Shown here piece by piece: positions 44,188 through 53,365 of a stretch of 64,000 nt of DNA; position 1 is the stretch's first letter; every line of letters starts with the position of its first letter. The notes beneath the pieces were generated by a model. The model was not told where the DNA came from and did not search any database. It was given only the letters and a program-made list of their open reading frames with translations. The stretch spans positions 40,164 to 104,163 of the forward strand of contig JAHEHF010000001.1 in assembly GCA_024644745.1 (NCBI GenBank), in the 5' to 3' direction. The position numbers and the translations under genes are program-made. This stretch comes from Flavobacteriaceae bacterium. GTDB lineage: Bacteria; Bacteroidota; Bacteroidia; Flavobacteriales; Flavobacteriaceae.

Positions 44188-44877
44188 TTAATAACCTTCT
44201 GTGAGGTGCTGAAGTTTTACCTTATTTTCAATACGGATTCTTTTACCGGACAAGGAGATATACCCTTCCTTTTTAAACTCGGAAAGCAATCTAATTGTAG
44301 ATTCCGTTGCCGTTCCGATAGCATTGGCAATTTCTTCTCTTGTTAGTGTCACTGCGATATAACCATCAACGTCTATTCCAAATATCCTTTCAAAAAACAA
44401 CAGCGATTCAGCCAATCTTTCCCTAACATTTTTCTGGGCCATGTTGGCAATAGATGAATTCGCTTCATCCAGATCATCAGCCAGGGATTTGGTGATTTCC
44501 ATTGAAAATTCGGAATTATTTTTGAAAAGTTCAAGTATTTCGTTTTTCGGGATAAAACACACATCCATTTCTTCCAGGGCGGTAACCGTTAAATGCGCAA
44601 CAGAGTTGCTGATCACCGAACGATGTCCGACCAGCTCTCCCTTTCTGATGAATCTCACAATTTGCTCCTTACCGTTAGGAGCCAGTTTCGTGAGTTTGCA
44701 TTTTCCGTTTCTCAAGCAATATACCCCTCGCAAAGAAGTTCCTTCACTAAAGATAACTTCTCCTTTCTGAATGTGAAGTGTTGATTTTTTTCTTGCAATC
44801 TCCTGAAGTTCATTTGCCGAAATGGAACTCAGGGAGTTTAAGTCACGAATAACACATTTTTCACACTCTGCTCTCAT
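44188..44877 (-). CDS. Crp/Fnr-family regulator, probable oxygen sensor with three FNR-type cysteines
   Basis: A 229-aa regulator with an N-terminal CxxC (MRAECEKCVIRDLNSL), a cyclic-nucleotide-type beta barrel (residues 25-120) and a C-terminal winged helix. Alignment with E. coli FNR by eye places C5, C8 and C106 (MDVCFIPKN) at FNR C20, C23 and C122, while C29 is replaced by Asn. The recognition helix ATESTIRLLSEF keeps FNR Glu209 and Arg213 but has Ile for Ser212. It is divergent from the cbb3 oxidase genes and most likely controls them. An FNR-like palindrome lies before ccoS. Confidence 0.88.
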   Translation of the reverse strand: MRAECEKCVIRDLNSLSSISANELQEIARKKSTLHIQKGEVIFSEGTSLRGVYCLRNGKCKLTKLAPNGKEQIVRFIRKGELVGHRSVISNSVAHLTVTALEEMDVCFIPKNEILELFKNNSEFSMEITKSLADDLDEANSSIANMAQKNVRERLAESLLFFERIFGIDVDGYIAVTLTREEIANAIGTATESTIRLLSEFKKEGYISLSGKRIRIENKVKLQHLTEGY

Positions 44878-44978
44878 ACCTTATTTTTTTTGATGGTACA
44901 AAAATATATAAATTCTAATACGAAGCATTTTTTTATGTAATTTTTTTATAAGAAATTTATGCACTTTTTAACAGATCC

Positions 44979-47354
44979 ATGCCTAAAGATAACTGCTACC
45001 ACTGCGGTATTGAATGCAATTCAGCAAAAATCGATTTTGACAGCAAAGCCTTTTGCTGTAATGGCTGTAAGACAGTATATGAAATTTTGAACCAGAGTGA
45101 ATTGAACTGTTACTATGACCTTGAAGCGGCACCGGGTTCAATCCCGAATGAGATCAAGGGAAGATTTGAATACCTTGACAATGATGAAATTGCAAGGCAA
45201 TTGATTGAATTTGAGGACCTCGAAACATCAGTCGTCAATTTCTTTGTTCCCAATATTCATTGCAGTTCATGCATATGGGTTCTTGAAAACCTCCACAAGC
45301 TTAATGAAGGGATCAAAGTGGCACTCGTCAATTTCCCCAAAAAAGAGCTGCGAATTACTTACAGAAAAAGTGAAATATCTTTGAGGGAAGTGGTTGAACT
45401 CATTGCCTCTATAGGCTATGAGCCTTATATAAGTCTTGATGATTCAAAGGGCCCTGAATCTGTCAATGACAGGAAATTAATCTATCAGGTCGCCGTGGCA
45501 GGATTCGCATTTGGAAACATCATGATGCTATCCTTTCCGGAATATTTTCAAATGGATGAATACTGGCTGAACAGGTTTAAGCCTTTTTTCAGGGCTTTGA
45601 TGTTTCTGCTGTCATTACCTGCCCTGCTATATTCGGGAAGAGATTATCTTATTTCGGCTTACAAAGGGTTGAAGCATGGAATCTTAAATATTGATGTTCC
45701 CATTTCACTGGGGATCCTTGTACTTTTTATGAGAAGCACCTATGAGATTGTTTCCAATACGGGCCAGGGCTATTTTGACAGTCTTACCGGTCTTATCTTC
45801 TTTCTGCTGCTCGGTAAAATATTTCAGCAGAAAACTTATAGTTTTTTATCCTTTGAAAGAGATTATAAGTCCTATTTTCCTATTGCCATTACCAAAATAG
45901 ACGGTCAACGAAAAGAAACCAATATAAGTGTACATGACATTGAGCAGGGTAACAGATTGCTGATCAGAAATGAAGAAATCATTCCCGTAGACGGTATTCT
46001 CATTAAAGGCAATGCCATGATCGATTACAGTTTTGTTACCGGGGAGTCTTTGCCGGTTCTCAAAAGATCTGGAGACAAATTGTACGCCGGTGGAAAACAA
46101 ACAAGTGGCGCCATTGAAATGGAGGCCCTGCAATCTGTTAAACAAAGTTACCTCACTCAGTTATGGAGCAATGATGTTTTTCATAAAAATGAAGCCAAAA
46201 ACATCAAAACCCTGACAGATTCCATTTCAAAACAATTTACCCTGATCATTTTATCCATTGCCCTCTTGGCCGGAGTATACTGGTATTTTATGGACCCAGG
46301 CCGGGCCTTTCAGGTTGTATCTGCCATTTTGATCATTGCCTGCCCTTGTGCCCTGGCCCTTTCGGCCCCTTTCGCCCTGGGCAATATGATCCGCATCTTT
46401 GGCAAGAAGCGTTTCTATCTTAAAAATACAAATGTCATTGAGGCCATGTCAAAGATCGACAGCCTTGTTTTTGACAAAACAGGGACCATTACTTCAAACA
46501 GGCAATCAGAGATCACATACGAAGGAAAACAACTACTGCCCGAAGAACTGAGCAGAATCAAGACTCTTCTCAGGTCATCGAATCATCCCTTGAGCAGGAT
46601 CCTTTATGCCCATATAAATGAAAAAGAAATGGAAGAGGTACTTGATTTCAGAGAAGTGACTTCCAAGGGAATCCAGGGAATGGTTGAAGGCCTTGAAGTT
46701 AAACTAGGATCGGCCGCCTTTGTAGGTGCTCCGGCAGACAAGAATCTTGACACGGCTATTCATGTGAGCCTTGACAAGAAGATCAAGGGAAAATTCCTAT
46801 TCAAAAATGCTTACCGGACAGGACTTAAACACATCATATCAGCTTTGGCCAAAGGATTTAAAATATCGATCCTCTCGGGAGACAATGAAGGTGAAAAGAT
46901 CCGTTTGGAGAAATTACTCCCTAAAGGGAGTCACATCTTGTTCAATCAAAAGCCTGAGGACAAGCTGGACTTTATCAAATCCCAACAGGAAGCAGCAAGC
47001 CGGATCATGATGCTGGGTGATGGCCTGAACGATGCAGGCGCACTCGCACAAAGTAACGTTGGTATTGCTATTTCTGAAAACATCAATGTCTTTTCACCGG
47101 CATGTGATGGAATTCTGGACGCCAAAAGTTTTGAATTACTGCCGGAATTCACCAGATTGACCCATCTGACCATGGGAGTGATCAAAGCAAGTTTTGTTAT
47201 TTCCTTCCTCTACAATATTATTGGACTCATTTTTGCTGTCACCGGAAACCTCTCTCCTATTGTAGCTGCTATTCTGATGCCAATCAGCTCAATTTCAGTC
47301 GTATTGTTCGCCACTATCAGCACCAACATCTTATCAAAAAAATTATTACCTTAG
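44979..47354 (+). CDS. ccoI: cbb3 oxidase-associated copper-transporting P-type ATPase
   Basis: A 791-aa heavy-metal P1B ATPase that exports copper for assembly of the cbb3 oxidase. N-terminal Cys-rich region (CYHCGIECN and CCNGCKTVYEIL), an HMA-like domain with HCSSCIWVLENL, about eight membrane helices, the metal-passage motif ACPCALALS, phosphorylation site DKTGTI and the hinge GDGLNDAGALAQS. Gene context (FixI position) distinguishes it from general CopA. First gene of the cco cluster, divergent from the fnr-like gene. Confidence 0.93.
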   Translation: MPKDNCYHCGIECNSAKIDFDSKAFCCNGCKTVYEILNQSELNCYYDLEAAPGSIPNEIKGRFEYLDNDEIARQLIEFEDLETSVVNFFVPNIHCSSCIWVLENLHKLNEGIKVALVNFPKKELRITYRKSEISLREVVELIASIGYEPYISLDDSKGPESVNDRKLIYQVAVAGFAFGNIMMLSFPEYFQMDEYWLNRFKPFFRALMFLLSLPALLYSGRDYLISAYKGLKHGILNIDVPISLGILVLFMRSTYEIVSNTGQGYFDSLTGLIFFLLLGKIFQQKTYSFLSFERDYKSYFPIAITKIDGQRKETNISVHDIEQGNRLLIRNEEIIPVDGILIKGNAMIDYSFVTGESLPVLKRSGDKLYAGGKQTSGAIEMEALQSVKQSYLTQLWSNDVFHKNEAKNIKTLTDSISKQFTLIILSIALLAGVYWYFMDPGRAFQVVSAILIIACPCALALSAPFALGNMIRIFGKKRFYLKNTNVIEAMSKIDSLVFDKTGTITSNRQSEITYEGKQLLPEELSRIKTLLRSSNHPLSRILYAHINEKEMEEVLDFREVTSKGIQGMVEGLEVKLGSAAFVGAPADKNLDTAIHVSLDKKIKGKFLFKNAYRTGLKHIISALAKGFKISILSGDNEGEKIRLEKLLPKGSHILFNQKPEDKLDFIKSQQEAASRIMMLGDGLNDAGALAQSNVGIAISENINVFSPACDGILDAKSFELLPEFTRLTHLTMGVIKASFVISFLYNIIGLIFAVTGNLSPIVAAILMPISSISVVLFATISTNILSKKLLP

Positions 47355-47384
47355 CCAAGGTCAAGTCGATGGATGTTGAAAAAT

Positions 47385-47398
47385 ATGATAATTATCAT
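47385..47398. promoter_or_regulatory. FNR-like palindromic site upstream of ccoS-ccoNO
   Basis: ATGATAATTATCAT is a perfect palindrome containing TGAT-N4-ATCA, the core of the FNR box (TTGAT-N4-ATCAA). It lies 51 bases before the ccoS ATG at 47450 and after the ccoI stop, so it could give oxygen control of the structural genes. Confidence 0.55.
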
Positions 47399-47449
47399 GT
47401 TTCGATCTGTTAACTTTTTGTTAATTTGCTTCAACTAAAAAAATCGGAT

Positions 47450-47641
47450 ATGAATATTATATTCATGCTCATCATTGCAAGTTTGTTCATTGCGATCCTT
47501 TTTTTTATTCTTTTTGTCAAATCAGTCAAGGCTGGGCAGTATGACGACGTCTATACACCATCGGTCAGAATGTTGTTTGACGATGAGCTGGTTGAAGATG
47601 GTAAGTCCGATCAAAAGAGTAAACAAAACAAAATCAACTAA
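47450..47641 (+). CDS. ccoS: cbb3 oxidase assembly protein CcoS
   Basis: A 63-aa single-helix membrane protein needed for cofactor insertion into the cbb3 oxidase. After MNIIFMLIIASLFIAILFFI comes the typical short tail KSVKAGQYDDVYTPSVRMLF with the conserved GQYDD segment. The track begins at 47426; ATG 47450 gives the family N-terminus. Confidence 0.92.
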   Translation: MNIIFMLIIASLFIAILFFILFVKSVKAGQYDDVYTPSVRMLFDDELVEDGKSDQKSKQNKIN

Positions 47642-47661
47642 TTATTAACTAAATTTTTCAA

Positions 47662-49806
47662 ATGGAAAAAGAACAATTTTATTACGACAACAAAATAGTA
47701 AAAATGTTTCTTATAGCCACCATACTTTGGGGTGTTGTAGGCATGCTGGTGGGGCTCATCGTAGCCCTTCTCTTTATTTTCCCCAATTTACTGGAAGGAA
47801 TTTCCTGGCTAAGTTTTGGCAGAATCAGACCGCTGCACACCAATGCGGTCATTTTTGCATTTGTGGGGAACAGTATTTTTATGGGGATCTATTATTCCAT
47901 GCAGCGTCTTTTGAAAACAAGAATGTTCAGTGACACCCTGAGTAAAATTCATTTCTGGGGATGGCAGCTGATCATCGTTGCAGCGGCTCTGACGCTTCCC
48001 TTGGGCTATACCAGTTCAAAAGAATATGCTGAATTGGAATGGCCGATCGACATCGCCATAACGCTGGTATGGGTGATCATGGGGATCAACATGATCGGTA
48101 CAATTTTAAAAAGGAGACAACGACATATTTATGTTGCCATTTGGTTCTATCTTGCTACACTCATCACAGTTGCTGTTTTACACATCTTTAACAACCTTGA
48201 GCTACCTGTTTCAGCACTCAAGAGTTATTCGATTTACGCAGGGGTTCAGGATGCCCTGGTCCAGTGGTGGTACGGCCACAATGCCGTGGCATTTTTCCTT
48301 ACCACTCCCGTTCTGGGACTGATGTATTATTTTGTGCCTAAAGTAGCCAACAGACCGGTCTACTCTTACCGTTTGTCCATAATTCATTTTTGGTCACTGA
48401 TCTTTATCTATATCTGGGCCGGACCCCACCATTTGCTTTATACGGCATTGCCGGAATGGGCTCAGAATCTTGGAACGGTCTTTTCAGTGATGCTTATTTT
48501 CCCTTCATGGGGAGGTATGATCAACGGTTTACTGACCCTCAGGGGTGCCTGGGATAAAGTCAGAGAAAACCCTATTCTCAAGTTTTTTGTGGTGGCCATC
48601 ACGGGTTACGGTATGTCAACTTTTGAAGGTCCCATGCTCTCTTTTAAAACCTTGAATGCCATTGGCCATTATACAGACTGGATCGTAGGTCACGTGCATA
48701 TTGGTGCTCTGGCATGGAACGGATTTATGGCTGCGGGTATTATTTATTGGCTGGCGGGAAAACTTTGGAAAACAGAATTGTATTCAAAAAAATTGGCAAA
48801 TATACATTTCTGGTTGGGTACCTTGGGAATCTTATTCTATGCCTTGCCTTTGTACGTAGCCGGTTTTACACAAGCTGCCATGTGGAAACAGTTCAATCCT
48901 GATGGTACGCTGCTCTATGGAAATTTCCTTGAAACGGTTACCCAGATCATGCCAATGTACATGATGAGAGCCTTTGGAGGAACCCTTTATCTTGCCGGTT
49001 TCCTTTTGCTGGCCTATAATGTCATCAAAACGGCTCAAGCAGGATCTGCTGTCGAAGACGAACTGGCCGAAGCGGCCCCACTTAAGCAAATTACACCGTC
49101 TCGAATGGCAGGCGAAGGATTCCATTCATGGCTGGAAAGAAGAACCATTTTGTTTTCCTTTTTGGTTGTTCTGGCCATTGCAATTGGAGGTGCAGTAGAG
49201 ATCATTCCTCTGTTGACGGTTGACTCTAATATTCCTGAAATCACATCGGTCAAACCTTATACACCTTTAGAACTGGAAGGCCGTGATATTTATATCAGAG
49301 AGGGATGTAACAACTGTCATTCGCAAATGATCAGACCCTTCCGATCAGAAGTGGAACGCTATGGAGAATACTCAAAAGCAGGAGAGTTTGTTTATGATTT
49401 TCCTTTCCTGTGGGGATCAAAAAGGACCGGACCGGATGTACATCGCATAGGTGGAAAATACAATGACAACTGGCACTTCAATCATATGATGGACCCGAGA
49501 ACAACTTCTCCGGGATCTATCATGCCGCAATATCCATGGCTGATCAAAAATGATCTGGACATATCCCAAACCGTGAGCAAAGTAAATGCCATGGTAACCC
49601 TTGGCGTGCCTTATACCCAATTTGAACTTGATAAAGCAGTATACCTTCTTAAAAACCAGGCGAAGGAGATTGAAAACAACCTGAGACAGGACCCTGAGTT
49701 TGTTAAAAACTATGGTGATGCTCATATAGAGAATAAAGAGATCGTGGCCGTCATTGCCTACCTGCAAAGACTGGGAACAGATATCAAAGCTGAAGCAACG
49801 GAATAA
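47662..49806 (+). CDS. ccoNO: cbb3-type cytochrome c oxidase, fused subunits I and II
   Basis: A 714-aa fusion. Residues 1-480 form the haem-copper subunit CcoN with about 12 membrane helices and the conserved histidines (WWYGHNAVAFFLTTPVLGL, WAGPHHLLYTALPEWAQ, DWIVGHVHIGALAWNG). After a linker and one more helix, residues of about 530-714 are CcoO, a membrane-anchored monohaem cytochrome c (REGCNNCHSQMIRPF). This catalytic core reduces O2 at high affinity. The CcoN-CcoO fusion is common in Bacteroidota. Confidence 0.96.
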   Translation: MEKEQFYYDNKIVKMFLIATILWGVVGMLVGLIVALLFIFPNLLEGISWLSFGRIRPLHTNAVIFAFVGNSIFMGIYYSMQRLLKTRMFSDTLSKIHFWGWQLIIVAAALTLPLGYTSSKEYAELEWPIDIAITLVWVIMGINMIGTILKRRQRHIYVAIWFYLATLITVAVLHIFNNLELPVSALKSYSIYAGVQDALVQWWYGHNAVAFFLTTPVLGLMYYFVPKVANRPVYSYRLSIIHFWSLIFIYIWAGPHHLLYTALPEWAQNLGTVFSVMLIFPSWGGMINGLLTLRGAWDKVRENPILKFFVVAITGYGMSTFEGPMLSFKTLNAIGHYTDWIVGHVHIGALAWNGFMAAGIIYWLAGKLWKTELYSKKLANIHFWLGTLGILFYALPLYVAGFTQAAMWKQFNPDGTLLYGNFLETVTQIMPMYMMRAFGGTLYLAGFLLLAYNVIKTAQAGSAVEDELAEAAPLKQITPSRMAGEGFHSWLERRTILFSFLVVLAIAIGGAVEIIPLLTVDSNIPEITSVKPYTPLELEGRDIYIREGCNNCHSQMIRPFRSEVERYGEYSKAGEFVYDFPFLWGSKRTGPDVHRIGGKYNDNWHFNHMMDPRTTSPGSIMPQYPWLIKNDLDISQTVSKVNAMVTLGVPYTQFELDKAVYLLKNQAKEIENNLRQDPEFVKNYGDAHIENKEIVAVIAYLQRLGTDIKAEATE

Positions 49807-49817
49807 AAAGTAATATT

Positions 49818-50009
49818 ATGTTAAAGTTTATCAAACATCATTTGGATACCATTTCAGGAGTTGAAATCTATCCTATCATTTCACTGCTGCTATTCTTTGT
49901 TGTTTTCGCAACCATGCTGTTCATCGTTTGGAAAATGCCAAAGAAGAATATTGAAGAATTAAGTAATTTACCCTTAGATAATGATCTAAAAAATAACAAT
50001 CATGAGTGA
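49818..50009 (+). CDS. ccoQ: cbb3 oxidase small subunit CcoQ
   Basis: A 63-aa protein with one membrane helix (YPIISLLLFFVVFATMLFIV) and a short charged tail, in the CcoQ position between ccoNO and ccoP. It overlaps ccoP by 8 bases, so translation is coupled. CcoQ stabilises the oxidase complex. Confidence 0.85.
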   Translation: MLKFIKHHLDTISGVEIYPIISLLLFFVVFATMLFIVWKMPKKNIEELSNLPLDNDLKNNNHE

Positions 50010-50640
50010 CAAGAAACAAGTAAGTGGTTGGAAGAAATTCCTTCAATCGATGACCAAGGCCCATGACCTTGGCAAGGAGGAGGAAATCTTGACCGACCAC
50101 GATTATGACGGTATAAAGGAATTAGACAATGTACTTCCTCCCTGGTGGAAGTATGGATTTTATATCACCATTGCCATTGGTATCTTTTATTATATTCAAG
50201 TATTCACAAATTCTGAGCAATACAGCCAGGAAAAGGAATATGCAGCAGAAGTTGAAAAAGGCAAACAGGAGGTTGAAGCCTATAAAGCTGCCAATCCTGA
50301 ATTGTTCAAACTGGACGCGACCTTACTCACGGATGCGGAAAGCCTGGAAGCCGGAAAAAAGTCATTTGAAACCTATTGCGTAGCTTGTCATATGGCAGAT
50401 GGAGGCGGTGGAATCGGCCCCAATCTGACTGATGACAAATGGATCTTAGGCGGCGGTATGGAGAGCATCCTGAAGACCCTTAATGAAGGAGGCCGTGCGG
50501 GTAAAGGAATGATCTCATGGAAAAACACCTTTGACAACAAACAAATGCAACAAATTGCAAGTTATGTCATATCATTAAACGGTACGACTCCGGCCAATCC
50601 AAAGGCGCCTGAAGGAGATATCGTTTGGAGCAAACAGTAG
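50002..50640 (+). CDS. ccoP: cbb3 oxidase subunit CcoP, single-haem form
   Basis: A 212-aa membrane-anchored cytochrome c: N-terminal soluble part with DHDYDGIKELDNVLPPWW (the conserved CcoP motif), one helix at about residues 48-68, then a cytochrome c domain with a single CVACHMADGGGGIGPNLTDD site and axial Met region. Proteobacterial CcoP carries two c-haems; here only one CxxCH exists. It delivers electrons to the CcoNO core. Confidence 0.93.
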   Translation: MSDKKQVSGWKKFLQSMTKAHDLGKEEEILTDHDYDGIKELDNVLPPWWKYGFYITIAIGIFYYIQVFTNSEQYSQEKEYAAEVEKGKQEVEAYKAANPELFKLDATLLTDAESLEAGKKSFETYCVACHMADGGGGIGPNLTDDKWILGGGMESILKTLNEGGRAGKGMISWKNTFDNKQMQQIASYVISLNGTTPANPKAPEGDIVWSKQ

Positions 50641-50700
50641 TTTCATAATTAGTTCTCGCTTTTGGAACTGCTGTGTTTTTGATTTTTTTAGTTAGTAGTA

Positions 50701-50742
50701 GAAAAGGCTACCTTTGTCTTGAACAGGCAAAGTAGCCTTTTC
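50701..50742 (+). terminator. Hairpin between ccoP and ccoG
   Basis: GAAAAGGCTACCTTTG and CAAAGTAGCCTTTTC pair over about 15 bp with one bulged C and an 11-base loop. The stem ends in a T-rich arm. It could terminate the ccoP transcript, attenuate readthrough to ccoG, or protect the 3' end of the structural mRNA. Confidence 0.6.
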
Positions 50743-50756
50743 AAATTCCCATAATC

Positions 50757-52163
50757 ATGGACAATATCGAACAAAATAACTTCAGGGATAGTATTGCCAC
50801 GATTGATGAGCAGGGGAAGCGAAATTTTATTTATCCCCAAAAACCAAAAGGGCGTTACACAAATTACAGAACCTATGTGAGCTGGGGTTTACTGGCTGCA
50901 TTATTTGCCTCCCCCTTTATCAAGATCAACGGAAATCAATTCCTGCTTTTCAATATCATCGACAGAAAGTTTAATATTTTCGGCCAGCCCTTCTGGCCGC
51001 AGGATTTCTATCTTCTTGTGCTTTCATTACTGGTATCGGTTGTGTTCATCATATTGTTTACCGTTATTTTCGGAAGAATATTTTGCGGATGGATGTGTCC
51101 TCAGACCATTTTCATGGAAATGGTATTCCGCAAAATAGAATATTGGATTGAAGGAGATCGAACCAAACAGATCAAGCTGGACAAACAGGACTGGAATGCC
51201 GAGAAAATAAGGAAGAAAGTAATCAAATGGACCCTGTTTGCGCTGGTTTCATTTATGATTGCCAATGCCTTCCTTGCTTATTTTATTGGGGGCGACATCC
51301 TCATTGACCATATCACCGACGGACCGATGGCTCATTTGGATACCTTCTTGAAATTACTGGTATTCACGGCTGTATTTTATTTTGTTTTCGCCTGGTTCAG
51401 AGAACAGGTTTGCATCATCGCTTGTCCTTACGGGCGGTTGCAAGGGGTGCTGCTTGATAATAAATCCATTGTTGTGGCCTATGACCACAAACGAGGAGAA
51501 AAAAGACATAAACTGAGGAAAAAAGAAGACCGGACCGAAAAGGAATACGGCGACTGCATTGATTGCAAGCAGTGTGTCCATGTGTGCCCGACAGGTATTG
51601 ACATCAGGAACGGTACCCAGCTGGAATGCGTCAATTGCACGGCATGTATAGATGCCTGCGATGAGATCATGGACAAGGTTGGATTTGACAGGGGACTCAT
51701 CCGATATGCTTCGGAAAACAATATTGAAAATGGGGAAAAGTTTTCTTACAATGCGAGGATCATAAGTTACACCATAGTTCTTACCCTCCTTTTTTCATTT
51801 TTCGTAACTTTACTTTTCCTGAGAAACGATATTCAAGCCAACATACTGCATTTGCCTGGTCAGCTTTATCAAACTGAGGGAGAGGTTGTTAGTAATGTTT
51901 ACACCTTCAAATTGATCAACAAGACCAATGATGAATATGACAATATCGAAATGAAGCTGATGTCGCATGAAGGAAAAATTGAGGTTGTTGGAGGGCAACT
52001 TATGATTCCTAAAGGAGGGTTGTATCAGGGGACACTTTTCATAAAGATTGATAAAAAGAACTTAAAAGCGTCAAAAGAACAAATTAAAATAGGAATCTAT
52101 TCAAATGGGGAGCTGGTCGAAGAGACAAGTACGAATTTCTCTTCGCCCATGCAGGTGAATTAA
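50757..52163 (+). CDS. ccoG: cbb3 oxidase accessory protein CcoG
   Basis: A 468-aa membrane ferredoxin that reduces Cu(II) for cbb3 oxidase assembly. N-terminal membrane helices with CGWMCPQTIFMEMVFRKIE, an ACPYGRLQGVLLD segment, two [4Fe-4S] sites (CIDCKQCVHVCPTGIDIRNG and CVNCTACIDACDEIMD), a further helix (residues about 340-360) and a periplasmic Ig-like domain. Follows the hairpin after ccoP. Confidence 0.95.
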   Translation: MDNIEQNNFRDSIATIDEQGKRNFIYPQKPKGRYTNYRTYVSWGLLAALFASPFIKINGNQFLLFNIIDRKFNIFGQPFWPQDFYLLVLSLLVSVVFIILFTVIFGRIFCGWMCPQTIFMEMVFRKIEYWIEGDRTKQIKLDKQDWNAEKIRKKVIKWTLFALVSFMIANAFLAYFIGGDILIDHITDGPMAHLDTFLKLLVFTAVFYFVFAWFREQVCIIACPYGRLQGVLLDNKSIVVAYDHKRGEKRHKLRKKEDRTEKEYGDCIDCKQCVHVCPTGIDIRNGTQLECVNCTACIDACDEIMDKVGFDRGLIRYASENNIENGEKFSYNARIISYTIVLTLLFSFFVTLLFLRNDIQANILHLPGQLYQTEGEVVSNVYTFKLINKTNDEYDNIEMKLMSHEGKIEVVGGQLMIPKGGLYQGTLFIKIDKKNLKASKEQIKIGIYSNGELVEETSTNFSSPMQVN

Positions 52164-52186
52164 ATAAGAACAAAAAAAATAAAGAA

Positions 52187-52639
52187 TTGAAAATAAGATT
52201 GAATTGGCCCACAGGCATCGTACTGGCGATGATTTCTTTTATGATTTTCATACTGTCATTTGTATACAAATCCATCGCAGTTGATCAATACCAGCACGAG
52301 CTTGTATCTGAAGATTATTACAGAGATGAACTGCATTATCAGGAGGAAATCAACAAACTCAATAATTCCAAAACTTTGGAAGAAGATATACAACTGTCTA
52401 ATGTTGAAAAAGGAATTATCGTAAAATTCCCAGAGGAGATTGCTGCGAATGAGATTTCCGGTCTGATCCATTTTCAAAGGTTGTCTAACATGAAATTGGA
52501 TTTCTCAGAAGAAATCCTGTTGGAAGGACACGAACAATTGATCCCTGAAGAAAAACTTGTCTCCGGTAAATGGAGCATTAGAATCGAATGGAATCATGGG
52601 AAAGAAGCATACCTTTACAAAACTTCCTGGTTTTACTAA
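52187..52639 (+). CDS. ccoH: cbb3 oxidase accessory protein CcoH/FixH
   Basis: A 150-aa protein with one N-terminal helix (WPTGIVLAMISFMIFILSFV) and a periplasmic FixH domain (ALVS-type SEDYYRDELHYQEEINKLNN). The reading frame uses a TTG start 24 bases after ccoG; it has no ATG before residue 11 that would preserve the helix. Role in oxidase assembly is inferred from family and position. Confidence 0.88.
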   Translation: MKIRLNWPTGIVLAMISFMIFILSFVYKSIAVDQYQHELVSEDYYRDELHYQEEINKLNNSKTLEEDIQLSNVEKGIIVKFPEEIAANEISGLIHFQRLSNMKLDFSEEILLEGHEQLIPEEKLVSGKWSIRIEWNHGKEAYLYKTSWFY

Positions 52640-52678
52640 AAATAAAAAATTATCTTATACACAGCTTTCATATTAGGA

Positions 52679-53362
52679 TTGATTGGCAGTTTTCACTGTA
52701 TTGGAATGTGCGGACCCATCGCTTTTATTCTCCCCGTTGATAAAAGCAGCAAGCTTCAAACCTTTATTGGTTCAGGTTTGTACCATACAGGAAGGTTGTT
52801 GAGTTACAGCATGATCGGTTTGCTCTTCGGTTTAGTGGGCAAAGGACTTTATCTGGCTGGTTTTCAGCAAAGGTTATCGATATTGATCGGCCTGCTCATG
52901 ATACTGTTGGTGTTGATTCCTTCCAGAATTTTGAATCGCTTCCCTATTTCCCGCCCCATATACGGTTTCGTGTCTAAAATAAAAAGTAAGATGGGTTTGT
53001 ATTTGAATAAAAGATCCAAGAAATCTTTGTTTTTTATAGGCTTATTCAACGGGTTTCTTCCCTGCGGTCTGGTTTATATGGCCCTTCTCGGTTCGGTTTC
53101 AACCGGCGAACTTATAGACGGATCCCTTTACATGATCGCCTTTGGAATTGGTACCATTCCTATGATGACAAGTGCCATATATTTAGGTAATTTTGTGAAA
53201 TTATCGGTTCGAAACACGATTCAAAAAGCAATCCCTATATTTGTAATAATCATAGGATTAATGTTTATACTCAGAGGTATGGGACTGGGTATACCGTATG
53301 TTTCTCCTTCCGATACGCAACTGATCATTTCAAATGATCCTGAATCATGCATAACCGAATAA
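52679..53362 (+). CDS. Sulfite exporter TauE/SafE family membrane protein (cco-associated)
   Basis: A membrane protein with about six helices and the motif GSFHCIGMCGPIAF near the N-terminus, with NGFLPCGLVYMALLGSVSTG later; Cys-containing helices of this COG2836 type are common next to cbb3 genes and are thought to handle copper. The track start is TTG 52679 (227 aa). The frame is open upstream to 52646 and encodes KIILYTAFILG, which would complete the first helix, but no ATG, GTG or TTG lies there; an ATT at 52649 would be needed. The true start is therefore uncertain. It overlaps nothing and lies 39 bases after ccoH. Confidence 0.82.
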   Translation: MIGSFHCIGMCGPIAFILPVDKSSKLQTFIGSGLYHTGRLLSYSMIGLLFGLVGKGLYLAGFQQRLSILIGLLMILLVLIPSRILNRFPISRPIYGFVSKIKSKMGLYLNKRSKKSLFFIGLFNGFLPCGLVYMALLGSVSTGELIDGSLYMIAFGIGTIPMMTSAIYLGNFVKLSVRNTIQKAIPIFVIIIGLMFILRGMGLGIPYVSPSDTQLIISNDPESCITE

Positions 53363-53365
53363 TTT

